Below, in pieces: positions 18,034 through 26,605 of a stretch of 64,000 bases of DNA. The notes under the pieces are model-generated. The model did no database searches. It was not told the DNA's origin and worked only from the letters and a program-made list of their open reading frames with translations. Within the stretch, counting starts at the first letter, position 1. Each line of letters opens with the position of its first letter. The translations under genes and the position numbers were made by a program. The stretch is taken from positions 1-64,000 of the forward strand of contig CAVTAS010000008.1 of assembly GCA_963732765.1 (NCBI GenBank), given 5' to 3'. Origin of the DNA: JANYHF01 sp963732765. Its GTDB lineage: Bacteria; Pseudomonadota; Alphaproteobacteria; Rhizobiales; Hyphomicrobiaceae.

Positions 18034-19608
18034 ATGACCGAACCCACACGTGCTGCCGGGCCGCTGGCCCGTGACGCGATGGCCTATGTGCTCGCCGGCG
18101 GACGCGGCAGCCGGTTGATGGAACTGACCGACAAGCGCGCCAAGCCCGCCGTCTATTTTGGTGGCAAGTCGCGCATCATCGATTTCGCGCTGTCGAATGC
18201 GCTGAACTCTGGCATCCGGCGCATTGGCGTGGCCACGCAATACAAGGCGCACAGCCTGATCCGGCACCTCAACCAGGGCTGGAACTTCCTCCGGCCGGAA
18301 CGAAACGAAGGCTTCGACATCCTCCCCGCCAGCCAGCGCGTCTCGGAGACCGGCTGGTACTCGGGTACGGCCGACGCAGTCTATCAGAACCTCGAGATCA
18401 TCGAGGCCTATGGCCCCAAGCACATCGTGATCCTGGCCGGCGACCATGTCTACAAGATGGACTACGAGCCCATGCTGCAGCAGCATGTCGAGACCGGCGC
18501 CGACATCACCATCGGCTGCCTGGAAGTGCCGCGCATGGAGGCGACCGGCTTTGGCGTGATGCACGTCGATGCCACCGACAAGATCGTGCATTTCCTTGAA
18601 AAGCCCAAGGACCCGCCGGCCATTCCCGGCCAGCCCGATCTAGCGCTCGCGTCCATGGGCATCTACGTGTTCGAGACTAGCTTCCTGATGGATCAGCTCC
18701 GGCGCGATGCGGCCGACACGTCCTCCAGCCACGATTTCGGCAAGGACATGATCCCACACATCGTGCCCAACGGTAAGGCGTATGCGCACCGCTTCTCCAA
18801 GTCCTGCGTGCGCTCCATCAAAGAGGCCGGTGTCTACTGGCGCGATGTCGGCACCGTGGACAGCTATTGGGCCGCCAACATGGATCTGTGCGCGACAGTT
18901 CCCGAACTCGACCTTTACGACCGCAGCTGGCCGATCTGGACCTATGCCGAGATCACGCCACCGGCCAAGTTCGTGCACGACGAGGATGGCCGCCGCGGCA
19001 TGGCGGTATCGTCACTGGTATCGGGCGCTTGCGTCATATCGGGCGCCTCGGTCTGGCGCTCGCTGCTGTTCACCGGCGTGCGCGTCAACTCCTTTGCGAC
19101 CATGGCCGAGGCGGTGGTGCTGCCTTACGCCGATGTTGGCCGCAACACGCGACTGAAGAAAGTGGTGGTCGATCGCGGCGTCGTCATCCCAGAAGGACTG
19201 GTGGTGGGCGAAGACCCGGTGCTGGACGCCAAGCGGTTCCGGCGCACCGAGAGCGGCATCTGCCTGATCACGCAGGACATGATCGACCGCATGCCCGACG
19301 AGCCGAAGCTGCATCCCGTGCCGCCGATCACCCCTGCCCCGCCACCCACCGACCCGGCGCCGCGCGCAACTCGGCCGTCAGGCGGACCGAGCGCACATCT
19401 TGTGGAACAGGACGTGCTTGCCTTGCCGCCGGCCGAGGACGCGCAGCCCCTGTCCGTCGATAGTGCCGCCGCCGCTGTCATCGACCAGCAGGTGGCCGCT
19501 GTGGAGTTGAACCGCTCTCTGGCCGCGTTCCTCGCCGTGGTGCGCGCGGCCAAGGACGCCGAAGAGGCAGCCAAAGGTCCGGGGCCGTCCTCGTCCGAAG
19601 CGGCTTAA
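18034..19608 (+). CDS. glgC: Glucose-1-phosphate adenylyltransferase with long C-terminal extension
   Basis: A 524-aa ADP-glucose pyrophosphorylase, the committed step of glycogen synthesis. The start follows GAGGAGG closely. Core motifs: VLAGGRGSRLMELTDKRAKPAV at the N-terminus, SGTADAVYQN, HIVILAGDHVYKMDY and HFLEKPKDPP. The beta-helix domain ends with SGICLITQDMIDRM near residue 422, where ordinary GlgC proteins stop. Here about 100 further residues follow, first Pro-rich (PVPPITPAPPPTDPAP) then Ala/Glu-rich. The frame stays open with coding-like composition and ends 10 bp before glgA. Confidence 0.94.
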   Translation: MTEPTRAAGPLARDAMAYVLAGGRGSRLMELTDKRAKPAVYFGGKSRIIDFALSNALNSGIRRIGVATQYKAHSLIRHLNQGWNFLRPERNEGFDILPASQRVSETGWYSGTADAVYQNLEIIEAYGPKHIVILAGDHVYKMDYEPMLQQHVETGADITIGCLEVPRMEATGFGVMHVDATDKIVHFLEKPKDPPAIPGQPDLALASMGIYVFETSFLMDQLRRDAADTSSSHDFGKDMIPHIVPNGKAYAHRFSKSCVRSIKEAGVYWRDVGTVDSYWAANMDLCATVPELDLYDRSWPIWTYAEITPPAKFVHDEDGRRGMAVSSLVSGACVISGASVWRSLLFTGVRVNSFATMAEAVVLPYADVGRNTRLKKVVVDRGVVIPEGLVVGEDPVLDAKRFRRTESGICLITQDMIDRMPDEPKLHPVPPITPAPPPTDPAPRATRPSGGPSAHLVEQDVLALPPAEDAQPLSVDSAAAAVIDQQVAAVELNRSLAAFLAVVRAAKDAEEAAKGPGPSSSEAA

Positions 19609-19618
19609 GGGGATCGGC

Positions 19619-22600
19619 ATGAGCGGCTCACTGACGGTTCTTTCGGTCGCCTCTGAGGTTTACCCGCTGGTCAAGACCGGTGGGCTGGCCGATGTTGCGG
19701 GGGCGCTGCCGGCCGCACTGAAACCTGAAGGCGTGGCCGTGACCACGCTGCTGCCGGGCTATCCCACCGTCATGGGCGCGCTCGCCGAAACCCAGACGGT
19801 GGCTGAGTTTGCCGAGCTGTTCGGCGGGGCCGCGCGATTGCTCTTTGCCAAGAGCAAAGGTCTGGACCTGTTGGTGCTCGATGCACCGCACCTCTACAAC
19901 CGTCCCGGGAAGCCATATTCGGAGCCCGATGGCAAGGACTGGCCGGACAATGGTGCGCGTTTTGCGGCGCTCTCCAAGGTTGCCGGCGACATCGGGCGCG
20001 GACTGCTGCCTGGCTTGCTGCCAGATGTGGTGCATGCACATGATTGGCAGGCGGGCCTGGCCCCGGCCTATCTCAAATTCTCCGACAGGCCGGGTGCCAA
20101 GTCGGTCATCACAGTGCACAATCTCGCCTTCCAGGGCTGGTTTCCCTATGAAATGTTCGCTGCGCTAGGCATGCCCCAACGCGCGTTCTCCTTTGAGGGC
20201 GTGGAGTATTTCGGCGGCGTCGGCTTCCTGAAGGCCGGCCTGCAATGCGCCGACGCCATCACCACTGTAAGCCCAACGTACGCGGAGGAAATCACCACAG
20301 CCGCGAACGGCATGGGGCTGGACGGCCTGCTGCGCCACCGCCGCGCCGTCGTCACCGGTATCGTCAATGGGATCGATACGGAGGTTTGGAATCCCGGGAC
20401 GGATGCGGCGCTGGCGAAACACTACGACATCGAAACCATAAGCAAACGGATTACCAACAAGCGCGCGGTCGAGAAGCGCTTTGAACTGGATGCCGACGAC
20501 AACCTTCTGTATACAGTCGTAAGCCGTCTTACCGAGCAGAAGGGCATGGACGTGCTGCTGCAAGTGCTGTCCGCGATGGTGGCAAGTGGCGCGCGTCTCG
20601 CCCTGCTTGGTTCGGGAGACGCCGCGCTGGAGGCCGGTTTCCACGCGGCCGCCGCAAAGCATAAAGGCCGGGTCGGCGTCGTCATTGGCTACGAGGAACC
20701 GCTGTCGCATCTGCTGCAGGGCGGCGCCGACGCCATTCTGGTGCCCTCGCGCTTCGAGCCCTGCGGTCTGACGCAGCTCTACGGTTTGCGTTACGGCTGT
20801 GTGCCCGTGGTTGCCCGTGTCGGCGGCCTTGCCGATACCGTGATCGACGCCAATGATGCAGCACGCAAAGCCGGCGTCGGCACCGGCATCATGTTTACCA
20901 GCGTGGACGCAGAAGGCCTGGCCGGCGCGCACGAGCGCGCGCTGATGCTTTACCGTGACCCTGATGCTTGGACGTCTGTGCAAAAGAGCGGCATGCGGAC
21001 GGATGTGTCGTGGACGCGTAGCGCGGCGCAATACGCCGGCATTTATCGCCGCCTCGCCGGCCAGCAGAAGGTCGCCACCGTGACCACTCCCACTTCCACC
21101 CCCGGCATTGAAACCGTTCCGACCACGCCGTTCTCCGGTCAGAAGCCGGGCACGTCGGGCTTGCGCAAGAAAGTCCCGGTATTTCAGGCCCCGCACTACG
21201 CCGAGAACTTCATCCAGTCGACCTTCGATGTGCTGGAGGGCAGCGCGGGCAAAACGCTGGTGGTCGGCGGCGATGGGCGTTACCTCAACCGCGAGGTGGC
21301 CGAGAAGGTCATACGCATGGCGGCTGCCAACGGATTTGGGCGCGTGCTGATCGGCAAGGGTGCGCTGATGTCGACCCCGGCGGCGTCCAACCTTATCCGC
21401 AAGTACGGCGCACTGGGCGGCATCGTGCTGTCGGCCAGCCACAATCCCGGCGGCCCGGATGGCGACTTCGGCATTAAGTACAACGCCGGCAACGGCGGCC
21501 CCGCCCCCGAGCGCATTACGGATGCGATTTTCGAGCGTACCAAGACCATCACCGATTACAAGATGTTTACGGACGGTAAGGTCGATCTCGACACCATCGG
21601 CGCCAGCTCGCTCGGGTCAATGACCGTCGAGGTTATCGATCCGGTCACAGATTATTCGGAGTTAATGCAGTCTCTGTTCGATTTCGACGCCATCCGCGCC
21701 CTGTTCAAGGCCGGGTTCAAGATGCGCTTCGACGCCATGAACGCCATCACCGGCCCCTACGCCAAGTCGATCCTTGAAGATCAGTTGGGCGCAGCGCCCG
21801 GCACCGTGATCAATGCCGTGCCGCTGCCGGATTTCGGCGGTCACCATCCCGATCCCAACCTGGTGCATGCAAAGGAGCTGTACGATCTGATGATGTCGCC
21901 GGATGCGCCCGACTTTGGCGCCGCCTCGGATGGCGACGGCGACCGCAATCTCATCATCGGTCGTAGTCGCTTCGTGACGCCGTCGGATTCCCTCGCCATT
22001 CTGGCCGCCAACGCTCATCTTGCACCCGCCTACGCCATGGGACTTGCCGGCATCGCCCGCTCTATGCCAACCAGCGCTGCGGCCGACCGCGTGGCGGCCA
22101 AGTTGGGAATCAAGTGCTACGAAACACCCACCGGCTGGAAGTATTTCGGCAACCTGCTCGATGCTGGCATGGCGACGCTGTGCGGCGAGGAGAGTGCGGG
22201 CACCGGCTCCAATCACGTGCGCGAGAAGGATGGCGTCTGGGCCGTGCTGTTGTGGCTGAACATTCTGGCCAAGCGCCGCCAGTCGGTCGATAAGATCGTC
22301 ACGGAGCATTGGCGCACCTACGGGCGCAACTATTACACTCGCCACGACTACGAAGAGGTGGATGCCGAAGCGGCGGCTAAGCTGATGGCGGACTTGAAGG
22401 CCAAGTTCCCGAAGCTGGCGGGATCGACGGTTGGTGGGCGGACTATTTCCGCCGTGGACGATTTCGCCTATCACGACCCGGTGGATGGCTCGACGACGAC
22501 GGGGCAGGGATTGCGCGTGCTGTTCGAGGATGGCGCGCGGATTGTTTACAGATTATCTGGCACCGGCACGGCAGGGGCGACGTTGCGTGTCTATATCGAG

Positions 22601-22732
22601 CGCTACGAGGCCGACCCCGAACGGCAGGACATCGACCCGCAGCGGGCACTCGAAGATCTGATCGGCGTGGCGCAGGTGCTTGCCCAGATCGAGCCGCGCA
22701 CGGGTCGAACCGCGCCGAGCGTGATTACATGA
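19619..22732 (+). CDS. glgA: Glycogen synthase fused in frame to phosphoglucomutase (apparent GlgA-Pgm)
   Basis: One open frame of 1,037 codons. Residues 1 to about 482 are ADP-glucose glycogen synthase (GT5): ASEVYPLVKTGGLADVAGAL, DVVHAHDWQAGLAP, GIVNGIDTEVWNP and VPSRFEPCGLTQLYG. Residues about 490-1037 are a full-length phosphoglucomutase: TPFSGQKPGTSGLRKKV, catalytic serine in LSASHNPGGPDGD, metal loop SDGDGDRN, and EESAGTGSNHVREKDG. At 21080 a GTG begins a plausible Pgm N-terminus with AGAAGG eight bases upstream. The same GTG overlaps a TGA in the next frame (GTGA), the coupling used by other genes here. So the fusion may be real, or may result from one extra base near 21057-21080 hiding the glgA stop. 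Pgm interconverts glucose-1- and glucose-6-phosphate. Confidence 0.9.
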   Translation: MSGSLTVLSVASEVYPLVKTGGLADVAGALPAALKPEGVAVTTLLPGYPTVMGALAETQTVAEFAELFGGAARLLFAKSKGLDLLVLDAPHLYNRPGKPYSEPDGKDWPDNGARFAALSKVAGDIGRGLLPGLLPDVVHAHDWQAGLAPAYLKFSDRPGAKSVITVHNLAFQGWFPYEMFAALGMPQRAFSFEGVEYFGGVGFLKAGLQCADAITTVSPTYAEEITTAANGMGLDGLLRHRRAVVTGIVNGIDTEVWNPGTDAALAKHYDIETISKRITNKRAVEKRFELDADDNLLYTVVSRLTEQKGMDVLLQVLSAMVASGARLALLGSGDAALEAGFHAAAAKHKGRVGVVIGYEEPLSHLLQGGADAILVPSRFEPCGLTQLYGLRYGCVPVVARVGGLADTVIDANDAARKAGVGTGIMFTSVDAEGLAGAHERALMLYRDPDAWTSVQKSGMRTDVSWTRSAAQYAGIYRRLAGQQKVATVTTPTSTPGIETVPTTPFSGQKPGTSGLRKKVPVFQAPHYAENFIQSTFDVLEGSAGKTLVVGGDGRYLNREVAEKVIRMAAANGFGRVLIGKGALMSTPAASNLIRKYGALGGIVLSASHNPGGPDGDFGIKYNAGNGGPAPERITDAIFERTKTITDYKMFTDGKVDLDTIGASSLGSMTVEVIDPVTDYSELMQSLFDFDAIRALFKAGFKMRFDAMNAITGPYAKSILEDQLGAAPGTVINAVPLPDFGGHHPDPNLVHAKELYDLMMSPDAPDFGAASDGDGDRNLIIGRSRFVTPSDSLAILAANAHLAPAYAMGLAGIARSMPTSAAADRVAAKLGIKCYETPTGWKYFGNLLDAGMATLCGEESAGTGSNHVREKDGVWAVLLWLNILAKRRQSVDKIVTEHWRTYGRNYYTRHDYEEVDAEAAAKLMADLKAKFPKLAGSTVGGRTISAVDDFAYHDPVDGSTTTGQGLRVLFEDGARIVYRLSGTGTAGATLRVYIERYEADPERQDIDPQRALEDLIGVAQVLAQIEPRTGRTAPSVIT

Positions 22733-22760
22733 GAACTTCCAAAGCGCGCAGCGCGCTACT

Positions 22761-22973
22761 CCTCTCCCCCTTCTTCAGGGGGAGAGGATGTCGCCCTGAG
22801 GCGCGTCAGCGCGAAGGAAACAGCGACAGGTGAGGGGCAGCCGCTTGCGCCGTACGGGTGGTGAGAAGGACGGCGCAAGCGGCTGTCCCTCACCGACCGC
22901 GTGGCTCTAGCGCTGAAGCGCGCTGCCAGACGCGGTCTCCTCTCCCCTCGCTGAAGTAGCGAGGGGAGAGGAG
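22761..22973. repeat. Double-hairpin palindromic intergenic element, copy B
   Basis: Hairpin 1 arms 22761-22770 and 22778-22787 (10 bp). Inner inverted repeat of about 25 bp, 22829-22853 with 22870-22894, one mismatch. Hairpin 2 arms 22937-22952 and 22958-22973 (16 bp, perfect). It occupies nearly all of the 290-bp gap between the glgA::pgm frame and glgX. Same architecture as copies A and C. Confidence 0.8.
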
Positions 22974-23022
22974 AGATCCGTTCACGTCTCATCCTACGAG
23001 TGAAACCTCAGGCCCTTTGCAC

Positions 23023-25053
23023 ATGACCAACTCCTCCCCCCGTCCCCTCGGCGTTGCGCTCGTCCCTGGCGGCGTCAATGTCGCTGTGACCTCGCGCCAT
23101 GCGGTGCGCATCTGGTTCTGCCTCTTCGATGCGGCGGGAGCAGTGGAAACCGCGCGCGTCCCACTTGCGTCCCACACGGGCGACATCCACCACGCTTTCA
23201 TTCCCGGCGTTGCGGAAGGCGCGCACTATGGGCTGCGCGCCGATGGTCCGTGGGCGCCGGAGTGGGGGCAGCGCTTCGATCCCAACAAGCTGCTGGTCGA
23301 TCCGTATGCGTTGGAACTGGACCGTCCGTTCGCCTATCATCCCGATCTGGCGCTGCCCCGGTCTTCCATCCGCGATACCGCCGCGCTGGTTCCCAAGGCA
23401 ATCGTACGCCAGACGCCGCCGCCGGTGCGCTGCCTTGCGCCACAGCGGCCTGGTTTTGTCTACGAAATCGCTGTCAAGGCGTTCACCAAACGGCATCCCG
23501 GCGTGCCCGAGCCCCTGCGCGGGACGATAGCGGCGCTGGCGAGCCCGGCCATCCTCGAGCACCTCAAGCGCATCGGCTGTGATACCATCGAACTCATGCC
23601 GCTGACCGCCTGGATCGACGAGCGCCACCTCGCCGCGCTCAGCCTCTCCAACGCCTGGGGCTACAACGCCATCACGTTCCTTGCCCCCGATCCGCGGCTT
23701 GCCCCCGGCGGCATGCGCGAGATCGCCGAAACCATCCGCGCCCTGCACGATGCCGGCATTCGCGTGCTGCTCGATATGGTGCTGAACCATTCCGGCGAGG
23801 GCGACGATCTTGGGCCGACCCTCTCCCTGCGCGGGCTCGACAACGCCACCTACTACCGTCACGCTACGGATGACCCTGGGCGCATGATCAATGACACCGG
23901 CTGCGGCAATACGATTGCCTTGGATCGCCCGCCGGTGGTGCAGTTGGCCATGGACGCGCTGCGCCATTGGGCACGACTGGGGTTCGACGGCTTCCGCTTC
24001 GATCTCGCCCCGGTGCTCGGGCGGCTGCCTATGGGGTACACGCCCGCCGCGCCGCTGCTCACCGCCATCCGTCAGGATCCGGAGCTGTCCGGCCTCACGC
24101 TCGTCGCCGAACCGTGGGATGTCGGGCCGGGCGGCTACCAGCTGGGCAACTTTCCGGCGCCATGGCTGGAATGGAACGATCGCTACCGGGACGACGTGCG
24201 CCGCTTCTGGCGCGGCGATGCCGGCGCGACCAGCGCGCTTGCCACGAGGCTTACGGGGTCGTCGGACATATTTTCAGGCAGTCGTCGCCCGCCATCGGCC
24301 AGCATCAATTTCATCGCGGCGCATGACGGCTTTCCGCTGGCGGACCTCACGACTTATGTTGGCAAACACAACGAACCCAACGGCGAGAGTAACCGCGACG
24401 GCAGCAACGAGAGCTGGTCGTGGAATTGTGGCGTGGAAGGAGCAACGGCCGATCCCACGATCCGTGCAGCGCGGGCTCGCGATGTGCGTGCGCTGGTGGC
24501 GACGCTGTTTCTCTCTCGCGGCACGCCCATGCTCACGGCCGGCGACGAGATGGGGCGCACGCAAGGCGGCAACAACAACGCCTATGCGCAAGACAACGAC
24601 ACCACTTGGCTGGACTGGGTGGGGGCGGATGAAGACTTGATCGGCCTGGTGGGGCGGCTGGCCTTCTTGCGCCAAAAGCACCCATTGCTCCGTGCTGATC
24701 GGTTTCTAACCGGCCGTCCATCCGTCGCCGGTGCTGCGCCGGATGCCACCTGGCTCAGGCCGGATGGATCGCCGATGGCCGATAGCGACTGGTCAAACGC
24801 CGATGTGTTCGGCCTCTATCTTCAGGGGGCCGAGCATCCGGGCGATGCGGTGGACCGGCTGTGCCTGTGGTTCAACCGCAGCAACGCCGATGCCGGCGCG
24901 ATCCTGCCGGTGTTGCCTGCCGGAGAGCTGTGGCATATCGCACTGGCTACAACGCCATGGCCCCTTGATGCGCCGCATCGGCCGCCTGCCGGTACGCTTC
25001 ATATGCCTGCGCGAGCGGTCGTGGTTTGTGAGGCGCGGGAAAAAGCACGCTGA
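23023..25053 (+). CDS. glgX: Glycogen debranching enzyme (isoamylase type)
   Basis: A 676-aa GH13 enzyme hydrolysing alpha-1,6 branches of phosphorylase-limited glycogen. An N-terminal CBM48-like region (GVALVPGGVNVAVTSRHAVRIW) is followed by the barrel with LLDMVLNHSGEGD, FDGFRFDLAPVLGR (nucleophile Asp), VAEPWDVGPGGYQLGNFP (acid Glu) and FIAAHDGFPLADLTTY. The start ATG 23023 is one codon after a TTG at 23017-23019 plus CAC. It completes the degradative arm with GlgP. Its last ~107 bp overlap a convergent small gene. Confidence 0.94.
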   Translation: MTNSSPRPLGVALVPGGVNVAVTSRHAVRIWFCLFDAAGAVETARVPLASHTGDIHHAFIPGVAEGAHYGLRADGPWAPEWGQRFDPNKLLVDPYALELDRPFAYHPDLALPRSSIRDTAALVPKAIVRQTPPPVRCLAPQRPGFVYEIAVKAFTKRHPGVPEPLRGTIAALASPAILEHLKRIGCDTIELMPLTAWIDERHLAALSLSNAWGYNAITFLAPDPRLAPGGMREIAETIRALHDAGIRVLLDMVLNHSGEGDDLGPTLSLRGLDNATYYRHATDDPGRMINDTGCGNTIALDRPPVVQLAMDALRHWARLGFDGFRFDLAPVLGRLPMGYTPAAPLLTAIRQDPELSGLTLVAEPWDVGPGGYQLGNFPAPWLEWNDRYRDDVRRFWRGDAGATSALATRLTGSSDIFSGSRRPPSASINFIAAHDGFPLADLTTYVGKHNEPNGESNRDGSNESWSWNCGVEGATADPTIRAARARDVRALVATLFLSRGTPMLTAGDEMGRTQGGNNNAYAQDNDTTWLDWVGADEDLIGLVGRLAFLRQKHPLLRADRFLTGRPSVAGAAPDATWLRPDGSPMADSDWSNADVFGLYLQGAEHPGDAVDRLCLWFNRSNADAGAILPVLPAGELWHIALATTPWPLDAPHRPPAGTLHMPARAVVVCEAREKAR

Positions 25054-25435
25054 CGGTTGCGCGGGGGGCTGGACCGGCCAATCCCACCAAGCGGGCTTCA
25101 CGCCAGAGCTGGTCGATCTCGTAGTCGAGTGCCCCGATCCGCTGTGCGACCTGCCGATGCAACCCGAGCACCGTGGTTTGCCGTTCGATGCCGGTTTCGA
25201 TTCGGCGCTCAAGCAGAACCCATTGCCCGGAAAGGCCCAGAGCGGGGCGGCTGTGCAGCACGGGCGGGCTCGCTGCTACCCTTTGAGGCGTCCGCAACGC
25301 AACGCCAAGCCATCCCAAACGATACGCAACCACGACCAGAAGCAACGGAACGCCGCCCACCAGCACTATGGCTGCGAGGTCCGGCAACGGCATTGCGAGG
25401 GCGGCGAAGGGCATGGCGAAAACCGGTTGGATCAA
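24947..25435 (-). CDS. Hypothetical small membrane protein
   Basis: A 162-aa frame with TTG start (GAGG nine bases upstream); ATG at 25414 or 25393 would give shorter versions. Near the N-terminus is one strong membrane helix (LPDLAAIVLVGGVPLLLVVVAY), then a charged, probably coiled-coil segment (LERRIETGIERQTTVLGLHR and VAQRIGALDYEIDQLWREAR). No family recognised. It converges on glgX with about 107 bp of overlap and starts 36 bp after the bolA stop, so it may be cotranscribed with bolA. Without it, 25054-25470 would be empty. Confidence 0.5.
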   Translation of the reverse strand: MIQPVFAMPFAALAMPLPDLAAIVLVGGVPLLLVVVAYRLGWLGVALRTPQRVAASPPVLHSRPALGLSGQWVLLERRIETGIERQTTVLGLHRQVAQRIGALDYEIDQLWREARLVGLAGPAPRATVSVLFPAPHKPRPLAQAYEAYRQAADAAHQGAMAL

Positions 25436-25470
25436 CCCGCCAAGCCTCGCTGCATCGCGTTAACAAAAAA

Positions 25471-25743
25471 TTAATTTCCCTGTGCCGGCGCCTCGGCCTT
25501 GATCGCCAGGGCGTGAATGCCGGCGGCTATTTCGCCAGCCAGCGCTTCGTTCACCAGCCGGTGCCGCTCAAGGCGCGAGCAGCCCTTAAACCGGGCCGAT
25601 ACGACGTGCACCCGGAAGTGACTCTGCCCGCTGTTGGGCGATCCTGCGTGCCCGTGGTGCAGATGCGACTCGTTCACGACTTCAATCGAAACCGGCGAAA
25701 AAACTGCCGACAGCCGCTCCTTTATACGCATTTCCATCGTCAT
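25471..25743 (-). CDS. bolA: BolA family protein
   Basis: A 90-aa protein with the BolA fold: an N-terminal helix (RIKERLSAVF), then the conserved block HLHHGHAGSPNSGQSHFRVHVVS and the helix-turn motif RLERHRLVNEALAGEI near the C-terminus. BolA proteins pair with monothiol glutaredoxins in iron-sulfur trafficking or act in stress regulation. Start ATG 25743 or ATG 25737. Divergent from the J-domain gene across about 150 bp, an arrangement common in alphaproteobacteria. Confidence 0.9.
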   Translation of the reverse strand: MTMEMRIKERLSAVFSPVSIEVVNESHLHHGHAGSPNSGQSHFRVHVVSARFKGCSRLERHRLVNEALAGEIAAGIHALAIKAEAPAQGN

Positions 25744-25896
25744 TCAGCGGACCTTCACAACTGGCGGCGCAATCTCTAAGGACACCACACCGGAGCGCTC
25801 TTGGCAAGCCGGTGAGGCCGTCCGGCAACGCCGATTGTCGTGCTTTTTCCAAGGCATCTTGTGCTGGGCCGCACGCGAGAACATACTTGTGAGACC

Positions 25897-26526
25897 ATGA
25901 AACTGGACTCCAAATACTTCGACAGCATCCGCGTGAAAAACGGCTCGGCTGCACCCAAAGTGGACCCAATTGGCACCTGCCAATGGTCCGGTTGCGGTGA
26001 GCCTGGCCATCACAAGGCGCCCCAAGGCCGGGGCCGCGACGGGCTGTTCTTCCGGTTCTGCCTGAATCATGTTCAGCAGTACAATAAAAGCTACAACTAT
26101 TTTGACGGCATGAGCGATGCCGATGTGGAAGCGTTCCAGAAGTCGGCCGCTACCGGGCACCGCCCGACCTGGGCCGCCGGGGCGAATGCGAGCGCGAGCG
26201 GGCCGATCCCGGGGGCAGACCCAAAGCAGCGCTTTGCCGAGCGCATGGCCGCGCGCGGCCGGCGTCCCGGAGAGCGGGTTGGCGGCTACAGCAATGCGCA
26301 ATTCAGCCCCGATGCGGACCGCCCAACCGTCGGCAACATGGCGCGAAAGTCGTTGCGAGCATTGAATCTTGACGACCGGGCCACCAAGCCGGACATCAAG
26401 GCGCGCTTCAAGGAGCTGGTGAAGCGACACCATCCCGATGCCAACGGTGGCGACCGCTCATCCGAGGACCGGCTGCGCGAAATAATCGTGGCGTACAATT
26501 ACCTGAAGTCGGCTGGGATGTGCTGA
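25897..26526 (+). CDS. J-domain (DnaJ-like) protein
   Basis: A 209-aa protein. The N-terminal half (MKLDSKYFDSIRVKNG, then CQWSGCGEPGHHKAPQGRGR and FCLNHVQQYNKSYNYFDGMS) is a conserved cysteine-containing region typical of an alphaproteobacterial DnaJ-like family. The C-terminal 60 residues form a J domain with the HPD motif in KRHHPDANGGDRSSEDRLREI, which should stimulate a DnaK-type ATPase. Start ATG 25897 is preferred over upstream starts because the homologous part begins there. Confidence 0.88.
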   Translation: MKLDSKYFDSIRVKNGSAAPKVDPIGTCQWSGCGEPGHHKAPQGRGRDGLFFRFCLNHVQQYNKSYNYFDGMSDADVEAFQKSAATGHRPTWAAGANASASGPIPGADPKQRFAERMAARGRRPGERVGGYSNAQFSPDADRPTVGNMARKSLRALNLDDRATKPDIKARFKELVKRHHPDANGGDRSSEDRLREIIVAYNYLKSAGMC

Positions 26527-26605
26527 GGGGGTGATACGTGCATGACTGGCCGTCCGGCGGCCGCATAGCTTGCCCGCCTCCGGTGCCCCGCGCTATGAAG
26601 AACTC

